Source: a virus
Reading direction: 5' to 3' (one strand)
Length of the DNA stretch: 43,702 nucleotides
IMG/VR virus record: IMGVR_UViG_3300022744_000010
Span: 1-43,702 of that record
Position numbers and translations under genes: made by a program. How positions within the stretch are numbered: the first letter of the stretch is position 1; every line of letters starts with the position of its first letter. Of the stretch, positions 1-7,504 are shown in pieces. The notes under the pieces are model-generated. The model was given only the letters and a program-made list of their open reading frames with translations. It searched no databases and was not told where the DNA came from.

Positions 1-56
1 CGCGGACCTTCGCGGCGCGGACCTTCGCAGCGCGAACCTTTACGGCGCGGACCTTT
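1..56. repeat. Left copy of the 56-bp terminal direct repeat
   Basis: The first 56 bases equal the last 56 bases (43647-43702) exactly. The repeat lies inside the 15-bp repeats of a pentapeptide gene. Merging the two copies keeps the reading frame intact, whereas butting the ends together would break it. This is the mark of a circular assembly graph cut at a k-mer overlap, not a physiological terminal redundancy. Confidence 0.93.
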
Positions 57-454
57 GCGGCGCGGACCTTCGCGGCGCGGACCTTCGCAGCGCGGACCTT
101 TACGGCGCGGACCTTCGCGGCGCGGACCTTCGCAGCGCGGACCTTCGCAGCGCGAACCTTGGGGACGCGAACCTTGGGGACGCGAACCTTGGGGACGCGG
201 GCAAATTGACTGGCGACCGTCCGTATTTCGCGGTCGGCCCAATCGGTTCGCGGCAAGACGTTTTAGCGGCGTTCCTCACGGAAAAAGGGGTATTCCTTCG
301 CGCAGGTTGCTTCTTTGGAACCGTGGAAGAGTTCAAGGGTAAGCTGCAGGACGAACACGGGGACAACGCGCACGCGGTCGAATACCGCGCCGCCTTGGTG
401 CTGATCGAAGCACATTACACCGCATGGCCCGTAACTATGACCGAAGGGGAATAA
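2..454 (+). CDS. Pentapeptide-repeat protein, 3' part (gene wraps around the window ends)
   Basis: This is the C-terminal part of a gene that starts at 43468. Merging the terminal overlap gives one protein of about 210 residues. Read from base 2, the frame gives A(D/N)LxG/S units, then three ANLGD units, then a globular tail of about 85 residues beginning near base 200 (motifs AVGPIGSR, AFLTEKGVF, RAGCFFGT, EYRAALVLIEAH). That tail is familiar from other phage pentapeptide proteins. Pentapeptide repeats fold into a right-handed quadrilateral beta-helix, and some members mimic DNA and protect gyrase; the role here is not known. The stop TAA at 452-454 is followed after two bases by the ParB-like gene, so the two probably share a transcript from the promoter at 43398. 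Near-identical 15-bp DNA units mean the repeat number may be collapsed in the assembly. Confidence 0.88.
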   Translation, partial: ADLRGADLRSANLYGADLCGADLRGADLRSADLYGADLRGADLRSADLRSANLGDANLGDANLGDAGKLTGDRPYFAVGPIGSRQDVLAAFLTEKGVFLRAGCFFGTVEEFKGKLQDEHGDNAHAVEYRAALVLIEAHYTAWPVTMTEGE

Positions 455-456
455 TT

Positions 457-1296
457 ATGGAAAACTTTGAACAGTCAATGACCGCGGGCAATGTCAAAGC
501 CGCAATGAAGGAAGTCGGCGCCGTGAGTGCTGACCTGTGGCAAGTCACGCCGGACAAATTGCGAGTGCTGGAAGGCTTCAATGCCCGCGTGAAGAATGAC
601 ACTTACACCGGCCGCGTGCGCTGGATTGCTGACAGCATCAAGGTCAACGGCTATTACAAGGATAAGCCCCTTTCCGGCTTCGTGGCCCGTGAAGGCGACG
701 ATAACGTCATTTATGTGACCGGCGGACACCGGCGGCATGAAGCGGTTTTGCTGGCTATCAGTGAGGGCGTGGAAGTGCCCGCCGTGCCGGTTATCGTGAG
801 CCCCAAAGGCACCAGCATGGAAGACTTAACGGTCGCCCTTGTGGTGGGCAATGACGGGGAGCCCTTGAGCCTGTACGAAGCCGCGGTCGTGTGCAAGCGC
901 CTGGCGACCTTCGGCTGGTCTTCCCAAGAGATTGCCCGGCGCCTGGGGTACGCATCCACGCAATACGTCGACGGACTGCTGGCGCTGGCCGGGGCACCCC
1001 TGGCAATTCGCAAAATGGTAATGGAAAACGTCATTGCGGCCACGACAGCCATTGAAGCCATAAAGAAGCACGGGGACAAGGCGGTCGACGTGCTGCTGGC
1101 CGCGCTGGTCAAGTCCGGCGGCGGGCGTGTCACGACCAAGCACATGCCGCAAGCTGAATTCAAAAAGGCCGTGCGCAAGCTGGCCGAACCAATGCACACG
1201 GCATTGACCAAGGTGCAGGCCGACCCCGGCTTCGCCAGCCTATCGGAAGAGGTCCGGGGTATCCTGGCGGAACTGCTGGGAAGCATCAAGCAATAG
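457..1296 (+). CDS. ParB-like domain protein
   Basis: The protein has 279 residues. Near residues 20-100 it has a ParB/Srx-type N-terminal fold: VTPDKLRVLEGFNAR, then GGHRRHEA, which resembles the ParB GxRR box. A helical middle follows with an HTH-like stretch (SSQEIARRLGYASTQYVDGLL). ParB family members bind DNA and some are CTP-dependent clamps or nucleases; no ParA partner exists in the window, so a partition role is doubtful. The ATG at 457 is preferred over 424 because AAGGGGA lies just upstream and the gene then follows the pentapeptide stop by two bases. It probably shares the 43398 promoter and ends at the terminator at 1317. It could be a transcription regulator or a host-takeover factor. 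Confidence 0.75.
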   Translation: MENFEQSMTAGNVKAAMKEVGAVSADLWQVTPDKLRVLEGFNARVKNDTYTGRVRWIADSIKVNGYYKDKPLSGFVAREGDDNVIYVTGGHRRHEAVLLAISEGVEVPAVPVIVSPKGTSMEDLTVALVVGNDGEPLSLYEAAVVCKRLATFGWSSQEIARRLGYASTQYVDGLLALAGAPLAIRKMVMENVIAATTAIEAIKKHGDKAVDVLLAALVKSGGGRVTTKHMPQAEFKKAVRKLAEPMHTALTKVQADPGFASLSEEVRGILAELLGSIKQ

Positions 1297-1316
1297 CCAA
1301 AATTAAATTTTCAATT

Positions 1317-1340
1317 GCCCGCCGCGTGCGGGCTTTTTCT
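1317..1340 (+). terminator. Rho-independent terminator after the ParB-like gene
   Basis: GCCCGC (1317-1322) pairs with GCGGGC (1328-1333) across a CGCGT loop, followed directly by TTTTT. It separates the ParB-like gene from the next promoter, whose -35 starts ten bases after the stem. Confidence 0.85.
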
Positions 1341-1342
1341 TG

Positions 1343-1371
1343 TTGACATAGATAAATTATTTATCTATAAT
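1343..1371 (+). promoter_or_regulatory. Sigma70-like promoter with palindromic operator (copy 1)
   Basis: TTGACA at 1343-1348, a 17-bp spacer and TATAAT at 1366-1371 make a perfect consensus promoter. The spacer holds the palindrome AGATAAATTATTTATCT (1350-1366), which runs into the -10 box. A protein bound there would block RNA polymerase. The same arrangement recurs at 1653, 43398 and (leftward) 30119. Confidence 0.87.
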
Positions 1372-1400
1372 TGAGCCATCAACTACCCGGAGCCCTTCAA

Positions 1401-1613
1401 ATGACACTCGCAACCTTCACCCCTGGCAAGACCTACACCACCCGGAGCATTTGCGACCACGACTGCATCATCCGTGTGACCGTGGCAAAGCGTACCGCCA
1501 AGACCATCACCACCGACGCGGGCAAGGTGTTGCGTGTGGGTGAATATGACGGCGCCGAATTTGTGAAGCCCTGGGGCTCCTACAGCATGGCCCCGATTGT
1601 GCGGGCATCCTAA
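1401..1613 (+). CDS. Hypothetical small phage protein (single-gene cassette 1)
   Basis: This is a 70-residue protein of unknown function. It is small, basic and probably beta-rich (FTPGKTYTTRSICDHDC, then VTVAKRTAKTITTD). No known domain, signal peptide or membrane segment is visible. The ATG at 1401 is chosen because CGGAG lies about ten bases upstream; an in-frame upstream TTG at 1371 lies inside the -10 box. The gene is alone between the 1317 and 1619 terminators and has its own promoter/operator, so it is an independently regulated cassette, like a moron. Its leader resembles that of the next gene (TTGAGCCATCAAC then CGGAGCC), which suggests the control region was duplicated. Confidence 0.72.
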   Translation: MTLATFTPGKTYTTRSICDHDCIIRVTVAKRTAKTITTDAGKVLRVGEYDGAEFVKPWGSYSMAPIVRAS

Positions 1614-1618
1614 CCACC

Positions 1619-1640
1619 GCCCCGCAAGGGGCTTTTTATT
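1619..1640 (+). terminator. Rho-independent terminator after cassette 1
   Basis: GCCCC (1619-1623) pairs with GGGGC (1628-1632) across a GCAA tetraloop, followed by TTTTTATTTT. Confidence 0.85.
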
Positions 1641-1652
1641 TTGGGCGACCGC

Positions 1653-1681
1653 TTGCATTAGATAAATAATTTATCTATAAT
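1653..1681 (+). promoter_or_regulatory. Sigma70-like promoter with palindromic operator (copy 2)
   Basis: TTGCAT (1653-1658), 17 bp and TATAAT (1676-1681). The spacer carries AGATAAATAATTTATCT (1660-1676), differing from copy 1 by one central base. The transcribed leader also begins like copy 1 (TTGAGCCATCAAC). Confidence 0.85.
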
Positions 1682-1713
1682 TGAGCCATCAACAACGCAA
1701 CGGAGCCCCGAAA

Positions 1714-2013
1714 ATGTCCAACATCATCGCCCAAACCATCCTTGCCCAACTTGGCGGCAATCGCTTCCTTGCCATGACCGGCGCAAAGGATTTGGTCAAT
1801 ACCGGCAAGGGCCTTCAATTCGCTATCGGCCGCGGCGCCAGCAACAAGGCCAACAAAGTGGTCGTGACCCTGACCGACGCGGACCTGTACGACGTGCGCT
1901 TCCTGACCATTCGCGGCGTCAATATGACCGAACGCGGCACCGTGGAAGGCGTGCATGCTGACCGCCTGGCCGCCGTCTTCACCGAACAAACCGGATTTGA
2001 TACCCACATGTGA
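1714..2013 (+). CDS. Hypothetical phage protein (single-gene cassette 2)
   Basis: This 99-residue protein begins MSNIIAQTILAQLGGNRF, then has LAMTGAKDLVNTGKGLQF and a probable beta/alpha C-terminal half. I recognise the style as a phage small protein of unknown function, with no catalytic motif. The ATG at 1714 has CGGAG about ten bases upstream; the in-frame TTG at 1681 is in the promoter. The gene has its own promoter/operator (1653-1681) and is followed by a strong hairpin. Control by the same palindrome as the pentapeptide and ParB-like genes suggests a role in the same phase of infection. Confidence 0.72.
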   Translation: MSNIIAQTILAQLGGNRFLAMTGAKDLVNTGKGLQFAIGRGASNKANKVVVTLTDADLYDVRFLTIRGVNMTERGTVEGVHADRLAAVFTEQTGFDTHM

Positions 2014-2023
2014 GGACAAGGCC

Positions 2024-2052
2024 GCCGGGAGCCCCTACGGGGGCCGCCCGGC
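2024..2052. terminator. Strong hairpin between convergent genes, possible bidirectional terminator
   Basis: GCCGGG (2024-2029) pairs with CCCGGC (2047-2052), and inside it GCCCC (2031-2035) pairs with GGGGC (2040-2044) across a TACG loop. There is no clear U-tract on either strand, so termination is inferred from the convergent gene arrangement. Confidence 0.5.
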
Positions 2053-2559
2053 TTACTTGAAGGACATTGGGGGCGTGCTATCGGGCGGTAAGTAGTCACC
2101 GACCCGATTTAGAAAGCTGACGCTTTGGCAATCCACTTCCCGCATGTGTGAGCGCACGATATCGACCGCCAGCGTGCGAAGCGTGTCGACGTCTTCGTGG
2201 TGGCAATAGAACGCATAAAGGCCCGTGCCGTTCGTCTTGTCCTGGGGGAGCGTGTGCGGGTCGATATCACCCAAGGTCAACACCGGGTAGCGCATGACCG
2301 CCATTGCCCACGCCGAAGCCGCGAAAGTCTCCCGGTCGACGTCATGAAGCCGGAAGCGGGCTTGCACCAATTGAACTTTTGCGGCACGCCGGGCCGCCGT
2401 AGTAGGGTCAACGGGGCCGCCGTTCGCATCTTTTATGCAACTGGCACACGTCCCCGACTGGGTATAGCGGTAGGAATCGTGCCCATTGCGGCAAATTTTC
2501 CCGGTGTAGTAGGTTTTAAGGCCCTTTGCGCGGGCTTCCGGCCTGGTTATGATATCCAT
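2053..2559 (-). CDS. Hypothetical protein with N-terminal zinc-ribbon-like motif
   Basis: The protein has 168 residues. Near residues 20-42 it carries CRNGHDSYRY followed by CASC, a Cys/His arrangement like the zinc-binding entry of phage HNH/endonuclease VII-type proteins (compare 'GKxCxNGH..RY...GxCxxC'). The catalytic HNH core is not present; the rest is helical with a later HHEDVDTLRTLAVDIVRSH stretch. It may be a DNA-binding accessory protein or a decayed endonuclease. AGGAG lies eight bases before the ATG at 2559. It is the only leftward gene between the regulatory region and terminase and faces the cassette-2 gene tail to tail. Confidence 0.65.
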   Translation of the reverse strand: MDIITRPEARAKGLKTYYTGKICRNGHDSYRYTQSGTCASCIKDANGGPVDPTTAARRAAKVQLVQARFRLHDVDRETFAASAWAMAVMRYPVLTLGDIDPHTLPQDKTNGTGLYAFYCHHEDVDTLRTLAVDIVRSHMREVDCQSVSFLNRVGDYLPPDSTPPMSFK

Positions 2560-2584
2560 CGTTTACGCTCCTATGATGCGTTGA

Positions 2585-2613
2585 AGTGTAACCGACCCCT
2601 TGCGATTCCGCAA
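2585..2613 (-). promoter_or_regulatory. Possible leftward promoter for the zinc-ribbon gene
   Basis: On the minus strand TTGCGG (2613-2608), 17 bp and TACACT (2590-2585) precede the gene at 2559. An inverted repeat TTGCG-ATTC-CGCAA (2600-2613) overlaps the -35 box. Confidence 0.35.
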
Positions 2614-2890
2614 TACCTACCGGCTAAAATTATGATCTTTTACCCCAAAACCGCACCCCGACACACGTTTTCGTCTACTGCCGCTACTTTTGCTATACAT
2701 ACATTAAGGTATGGTGCATATACTTAGTTATGCAGGGCTACCGTATACAGTAATTTTATATTTAAGGGGTATAGGGGTAAAGAGAGTGTAGACCGTTGAT
2801 TTAATTGAATAAATTTTACCCACCCCGTAATTTTTGGGGCTGGGGTAACAGGGTAAGGGGTCCGGCAAATATGGGCGCCGTTCGTTGTGG

Positions 2891-2920
2891 TTGCTACATG
2901 TGGCCGCCTGGGGCTAGAAT
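2891..2920 (+). promoter_or_regulatory. Possible terminase-operon promoter
   Basis: TTGCTA (2891-2896), 18 bp and TAGAAT (2915-2920) lie directly before the terminase small-subunit ATG at 2930. Transcription would start only one to three bases before the ATG, so this promoter would make a nearly leaderless message. Confidence 0.35.
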
Positions 2921-2929
2921 TAGGGCACT

Positions 2930-3658
2930 ATGAGCCTGACACCCAAACAACGCCGATTTGTGAACGAGTATTGCGTCGATGAAAACGCAACGCAGGCGGC
3001 TATTCGCGCCGGATATTCCGAAAATGGCGCCGGGCAAACGGCCCATAACTTACTGAAAATCACTGAAATTAAGGATGCGATACGCGACCGGATGGAAGAG
3101 GTAGCCGTCGCGGCCAGCATTACGCCGGAGTGGGTCGTCAACCAATGGGCCAAAATCGCATTAGCCGACCCTAATGCCCTGGTGCAAGTCCGCCGCCTAA
3201 ATTGCCGCCATTGCCATGGCTTCGACCATCAATACCAATGGACGGAAGGCGAATATGCGCGGGCGGTCGACAAGGCTGTGGAATCCGAAAAGCCAGCCCC
3301 CGACGGCATGGGCGGCTTTGGGTTTGACCCGAACGGAGCGCCAAACCCGAAATGCCCGGAGTGTGGCGGCCTGGGGGTTGAAGACGTGCATATTGCGGAC
3401 ACCCGGAAAATCAAGGGCTCCGCAAAGGTGCTTTATGCTGGCGCCGAACGGACCCGCAACGGAATCAAAATAACCATGCGGGACAAAGACGCCGCCGTGT
3501 CAAATCTGGCCCGTTACTTGGGCATGATGGTCGACCGCAAGGAAATCAGCGGCCCCGGCGGCGGCCCGGTTGCCCTGGCGCACCTATCCGCGGACGATTT
3601 GAGCGACGACCAACTTGCCGCCATTCTCAAGGCCGACGATGCTACCGACGAAGCGTGA
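2930..3658 (+). CDS. terS: Terminase small subunit
   Basis: The 242-residue protein recognises phage DNA and delivers it to the large terminase for packaging. The N-terminus LTPKQRRFVNEYCVDENATQAAIRAGYS is the typical HTH region of the Terminase_2 family, which fixes the start at 2930. Unusually for this family it carries a DnaJ-like zinc knuckle: CRHCHG near residue 91 and CPECGGLG near residue 142, with an insertion between. The C-terminus is acidic (LSADDLSDDQLAAIL). Only a weak AGGG precedes the ATG. The gene overlaps the large subunit by 20 bases. Confidence 0.92.
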   Translation: MSLTPKQRRFVNEYCVDENATQAAIRAGYSENGAGQTAHNLLKITEIKDAIRDRMEEVAVAASITPEWVVNQWAKIALADPNALVQVRRLNCRHCHGFDHQYQWTEGEYARAVDKAVESEKPAPDGMGGFGFDPNGAPNPKCPECGGLGVEDVHIADTRKIKGSAKVLYAGAERTRNGIKITMRDKDAAVSNLARYLGMMVDRKEISGPGGGPVALAHLSADDLSDDQLAAILKADDATDEA

Positions 3659-5084
3659 AGCCGCGGCGGAACTGCTACGGCGCCGGGAAGCGCGGCGCAA
3701 CCTGGCCGCCTATATCAACTTTACGAACCGAAAATATAAACAAAGTGGCTTTAGTGCCGCCGTGTGCGCGGCGCTCGACATGTTCATTGATGACATGATT
3801 GCAGGCAAGCGGCCCATTCTGGTGCTGCAGGCCCCGCCCCAGCACGGCAAGTCTGAAATTGTTAGCCGCAAGCTCCCCGCGTTTCTGCTGGGACGCTTCC
3901 CGGACTGGCGGGTCGGTGCGGCCAGCTATTCGGACGAACTAGCCGGAGCCATGGCCCAAGACGTGCGGCGCAACCTGGCGTCGGACGAACATAAACGGCT
4001 ATTCCCCGTGACCGCCGAACGGCGCCGCTATGACGTCAACCGCACTGGGGAATTTACGGCGCCCGGCGGCGCTGGCGGATACCTGGGCGTCGGCGTTGGT
4101 GCTGGCCTCACGGGGCGCCCGGTTGATATCGGCATCATTGACGACCCGGTAAAGAACGAAAAAGAAGCCTTGAGCCCCACCACGAAGGAAGGGCATTGGA
4201 ACTGGTATCAAACCGTTTTCACGACCCGGCTTTCGGAGAACTCCGGGCAAATCATCATGGCGACAAGCTGGGCGGAAGACGATTTGCCCGCCCGCATTTG
4301 CAACCACTTCAAGGGCGACCCGCGGCTTACCGTGTTGCGCTTCCCGGCAATCAACTTGCCCGGAGAGGTCGGCTATAACCCGAACTTGCCGCCCGGTCCC
4401 CTGGTCCCCGAACTCAAGAGCCTGGCCTTTCTGCATGAGGTCAAGGGGCTATTCTCGGAATACTGGTGGGCGGCCATGTACCAACAATGCCCGCGGCCGC
4501 TGGGTGGCAACGTGTTCAAGGAATCAGGCTTGCGCTATTACTTACCCAAGGACTTGCCCGCCAAATTCGACAAGGTGCTGGCCTCTTGGGATTGCACATT
4601 CAAGGACACGGACGGCACCGACTTTGTCGTGGGCCAGGTGTGGGGCAAAGCTGGCGCCAATGCCTATTTGCTGGCGCAAGTCCGCGCCCGCATGTCATTC
4701 ACCAAGACCGTGAAGGAAGTCGTCGCCTTGCGTGCCGCCTGGCCGCGCACCAAAGAAGTTTTGATTGAAGACAAGGCGAACGGTCCGGCGGTAATTGATA
4801 CCCTGAAAGCCAGCGTGCCGGGTATCATTCCGATTGAACCGGACGGCTCCAAGCTGGCGCGGGCGCACGCCGTTACCAGTTATTGGGAAGCGGGCAACGT
4901 GTGGCTTCCGAATCCTGACTTGTTCCCATGGGTCAAAGATTTGGTCGGGGAGTTGACCGGCTTCCCGGCGGCGGCCAATGATGACCAAGTGGACGCCCTT
5001 ACCCAAGCATTGCGCCGCTTGTATCCGTTGTTTAACAAGCTCAAGATTACGCAAGAAGCGATAAACAAGGCCATGGGTAGATAA
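3639..5084 (+). CDS. terL: Terminase large subunit (packaging ATPase-nuclease)
   Basis: The 481-residue motor pumps DNA into the prohead and cuts it. The ATPase domain shows Walker A QAPPQHGKSE near residues 64-73 and Walker B DIGIIDDP near 162-169. The RNase H-like nuclease domain shows SWDCTFKDTDGTDF near 316, EDKANG near 377 and NDDQVDAL near 447, which supply the acidic metal ligands. The ATG at 3639 lies inside the end of terS with AAGG upstream; an in-frame codon at 3615 is less likely. Gene order terS-terL-portal is conventional. The packaging mode (cos or headful) cannot be told from sequence alone. Confidence 0.95.
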   Translation: MLPTKREAAAELLRRREARRNLAAYINFTNRKYKQSGFSAAVCAALDMFIDDMIAGKRPILVLQAPPQHGKSEIVSRKLPAFLLGRFPDWRVGAASYSDELAGAMAQDVRRNLASDEHKRLFPVTAERRRYDVNRTGEFTAPGGAGGYLGVGVGAGLTGRPVDIGIIDDPVKNEKEALSPTTKEGHWNWYQTVFTTRLSENSGQIIMATSWAEDDLPARICNHFKGDPRLTVLRFPAINLPGEVGYNPNLPPGPLVPELKSLAFLHEVKGLFSEYWWAAMYQQCPRPLGGNVFKESGLRYYLPKDLPAKFDKVLASWDCTFKDTDGTDFVVGQVWGKAGANAYLLAQVRARMSFTKTVKEVVALRAAWPRTKEVLIEDKANGPAVIDTLKASVPGIIPIEPDGSKLARAHAVTSYWEAGNVWLPNPDLFPWVKDLVGELTGFPAAANDDQVDALTQALRRLYPLFNKLKITQEAINKAMGR

Positions 5085-5130
5085 TGCCCGCGGCGTTACA
5101 ATGACCAACAATTTACCCGGAGCGTCGACC

Positions 5131-6717
5131 ATGCCCGAAGCAAAACCAAGGATTCGCCGCAACGAACCCAAAGCCCCGCCAGCCCCCAAGGGCTCCGGCC
5201 TACGTCGGGCAGCAACCAAAGCCAAGAGCATTGCGGCCGACGGCGCCCTCAAGCCCTACGCCTACCCAATCAAGCCGCCCACCCTGGCGCCTGGCGTTGT
5301 CCCGGCCGGAGTGGTGGCGCCGGTCATGGCAACGGACGCGAACCCCTACAGCTTCGCGCAAGACGTGTACCCCGGCGGCGGCTTCCCTGGCTTTTCGTAC
5401 CTTTCGCAGCTTGCGACCCGTGCGGAATATCGGGCGTTCGCTTCCACCATGTCGACCGAACTTACCCGCGAATGGCTGGAATTCACCAGCAAGCAAGACG
5501 ACGACAGCGATACCGCGGACAAAATTAAAGCGATTGAAGACGAATTCAAGCGCCTGAATGTGCGCGGGGTGCTACAGCGTGCGGCGGAAAATGATTGCTA
5601 CTTTGGCCGGGCTCAAATCTTCATTGAGATTGACGGCGCCGACCGCGGCACCCCGCTAATTTTGGACCCGCGCACGGTCAAGCAAGGAAGCCTAACGCGG
5701 GTCGTCCCTGTGGAAGCCATTTGGACCACGCCCGCCGGTTACAACGCCTTGGACCCAGCGGCCCCGGATTTTTACAAGCCGTCCAAATGGTTCATGCTGG
5801 GGCAAGAGGTCCATGCTTCCCGCTTGATGACGGTCGTAACCCGTCCACTCCCGGACATTCTCAAGCCCGCTTTTAACTTCGCTGGCATGTCCCTTTCCCA
5901 GCTTGCGGAACCCTACGTCGACAACTGGCTCCGCACCCGTCAAAGCGTTGCGGACCTTATCAACAATTTCAGCATTACGGTACTTGCCACGGCAATGGAC
6001 CAAGTGCTGCAGGGTGACGATGACGGCACGGACCTTTTCGCACGGGCTGACCTTTTCACGGCCACGCGGAGCAATCGCGGCTTGATGCTGCTGGACAAAG
6101 AGCGGGAAGAGTTGGTGCAGGTCAACACCCCGTTGTCGGGGCTTCACGAATTGCAGGCGCAAAGCCAAGAACACATGTGCAGCGTGTCACGCATGCCCGC
6201 CATTGTCTTGACGGGTATCAGCCCCAGCGGCTTGAACGCTTCCAGCGACGGGGAAATTCGGATTTTTTACGATTGGGTCGCGGCGCAACAGGAAGCCTTT
6301 TGGCGCGAACCGCTGGAAGTAATTTTGAAGGTCGTGCAGCTTTCGCTATTCGGGGAAATCGACCCGGATATCGGCTTTACCTTCGTGCCCCTGTACCAAA
6401 TGACGCCCAAGGAAGAAAGCGAAATCAGGGCGGCCGATGGCGTCACGGATTGCGCCTATGTGGCCGCCGGTATCATTGACCCCAGCGAAGTGCGGGACCG
6501 CCTGGCGAAAGACCCGAACAGCGGTTATCAGGGATTGGACACCGACGCCGTTATCGTGCCCCCCACGGAGCCTACGGGCGAAACGGACCCGGCGGCGGCT
6601 GGCGACAAGAGCGTAAGCGAAGCGCAACATAAAGCCATGGAAGCCGCGGCGCATGGTCATAGCACCTTGGGGATTCCAGCCAAAGTCGGTAAAGAATATG
6701 TCGCCAAAGACGCCTAA
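5131..6717 (+). CDS. Portal protein (DUF1073 / HI1409-like)
   Basis: The 528-residue protein forms the dodecameric ring through which DNA enters and leaves the capsid. The body (FSYLSQLATRAEYRAFAS, TRPLPDILKPAFNFAGMSL, EHMCSVSRMPAIVLTGISPSGLN, EIRIFYDWVAAQQE) is the DUF1073 portal type. Databases may label this family with an anti-CBASS Acb1 name because of shared domain naming, but the position between terL and MuF says portal. The ATG at 5131 is preferred because GGAG lies eight bases upstream; an ATG at 5101 would add ten residues. The N-terminal 60 residues are proline/lysine-rich and probably disordered. It overlaps the MuF gene by 20 bases. Confidence 0.9.
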   Translation: MPEAKPRIRRNEPKAPPAPKGSGLRRAATKAKSIAADGALKPYAYPIKPPTLAPGVVPAGVVAPVMATDANPYSFAQDVYPGGGFPGFSYLSQLATRAEYRAFASTMSTELTREWLEFTSKQDDDSDTADKIKAIEDEFKRLNVRGVLQRAAENDCYFGRAQIFIEIDGADRGTPLILDPRTVKQGSLTRVVPVEAIWTTPAGYNALDPAAPDFYKPSKWFMLGQEVHASRLMTVVTRPLPDILKPAFNFAGMSLSQLAEPYVDNWLRTRQSVADLINNFSITVLATAMDQVLQGDDDGTDLFARADLFTATRSNRGLMLLDKEREELVQVNTPLSGLHELQAQSQEHMCSVSRMPAIVLTGISPSGLNASSDGEIRIFYDWVAAQQEAFWREPLEVILKVVQLSLFGEIDPDIGFTFVPLYQMTPKEESEIRAADGVTDCAYVAAGIIDPSEVRDRLAKDPNSGYQGLDTDAVIVPPTEPTGETDPAAAGDKSVSEAQHKAMEAAAHGHSTLGIPAKVGKEYVAKDA

Positions 6718-7495
6718 AACATTACGGGCAATCCATGCGAACCGCGGGGTCGAAGCGAAATACAGCAAAGCCCTGCAGCGCATGATTGCCGAAATGCACG
6801 GGTCGGTCGAATACTGGCTTACGGCCGCCTATCGCAAAGACCCGCCCCGCATGCTGGCGCTGGTCGAACAAGCGCAAGACGCGGCACCCAGCGCCAAAAT
6901 GAAAAAGGTATTGGACGAACTGGCCCGGCGCTGGATTGCCCGCTTTGACGAATGGGCGCCCAAGATTGCCGACGCCTATTTGCAAGGCATGTTCAAGACT
7001 ACCGACAGCGCAATGCGCCAGGCGCTCAAGGAAGCGGGGTGGACAGTTGAATTCAAGATGACGCCCGCCGTGCGCGACGCCTTCAATGCGTCACTTGAAG
7101 AAAACGTCGGCCTTATCCGGTCCATTCCTGAAAAATATTTGCAACAGGTAGAGGGTAGCGTTATGCGCTCCTACAGCGCCGGGCGCGACCTTGAATCCAT
7201 GGTGAAGGAATTAAAACAACTTTACCCGGCGGCCAGTCACCGGGCGGAATTGATAGCGCGGGACCAATCGAACAAGGCGAACGCCGTCGTCAACCGTGCG
7301 CGGCAAATGGAACTTGGAATTACGGAAGCCGTTTGGATGCACAGCCACGCGGGGAAGAATCCACGCCCTGACCATGTGGCCGCAAATGGAAAACGGTATA
7401 ACATCGCGGAAGGCTGTAAAATTTCCGGCGAATTTATCCAGCCAGGCGAAGAAATAAATTGCCGCTGCACTAGCCGGGCAATATTGCCAATATAG
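6698..7495 (+). CDS. Head morphogenesis protein, SPP1 gp7 / MuF-like
   Basis: The 265-residue protein is a minor head protein thought to sit near the portal during prohead assembly. The C-terminal MuF domain is clear: ARDQSNKANAVVNRARQMELGI, then WMHSHAGKNPRPDHVAANGK near residue 216, then a paired-Cys end (GEEINCRCTSRAILP). The ATG at 6698 lies inside the portal 3' end; an in-frame upstream codon at 6653 is unlikely. The N-terminal half is helical. No toxin domain is fused to the C-terminus, unlike some MuF proteins. Confidence 0.9.
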   Translation: MSPKTPKTLRAIHANRGVEAKYSKALQRMIAEMHGSVEYWLTAAYRKDPPRMLALVEQAQDAAPSAKMKKVLDELARRWIARFDEWAPKIADAYLQGMFKTTDSAMRQALKEAGWTVEFKMTPAVRDAFNASLEENVGLIRSIPEKYLQQVEGSVMRSYSAGRDLESMVKELKQLYPAASHRAELIARDQSNKANAVVNRARQMELGITEAVWMHSHAGKNPRPDHVAANGKRYNIAEGCKISGEFIQPGEEINCRCTSRAILPI

Positions 7496-7504
7496 GGGGC
7501 AATC

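Larger units (their letters stand above)
2560..2929. other. 370-bp AT-rich non-coding gap upstream of terminase
   Basis: No gene is visible here. The stretch is clearly richer in A/T than its neighbours. It holds several GGGGTA/TACCCC motifs (2640, 2764, 2773, 2842 and 2851), and a hairpin in which TTACCC (2816-2821) pairs with GGGTAA (2843-2848) and CCCC (2823-2826) with GGGG (2836-2839). Its place just before terminase fits a packaging-initiation (cos/pac) region, a control region, or both; this is inferred from position. Confidence 0.5.

Noticed and set aside
1-56. Terminal 56-bp repeat as the physical terminal redundancy of the virion DNA
   Set aside because: It lies inside a gene and restores its frame when merged, as expected for an assembly overlap; a natural terminal repeat would not need to fall in this gene.
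206-454. Independent 82-residue gene starting at 206
   Set aside because: The frame continues upstream through the pentapeptide units to the window edge and joins the gene at 43468; the codon at 206 has no ribosome-binding site.
457-1296. ParB-like gene as proof of a plasmid-prophage lifestyle
   Set aside because: No ParA, replication-partition cluster, telomerase or lysogeny repressor was seen.
5101-6717. Portal gene as an anti-CBASS (Acb1) protein
   Set aside because: The name comes from shared family labels; sequence length and position between terL and MuF show a portal protein.
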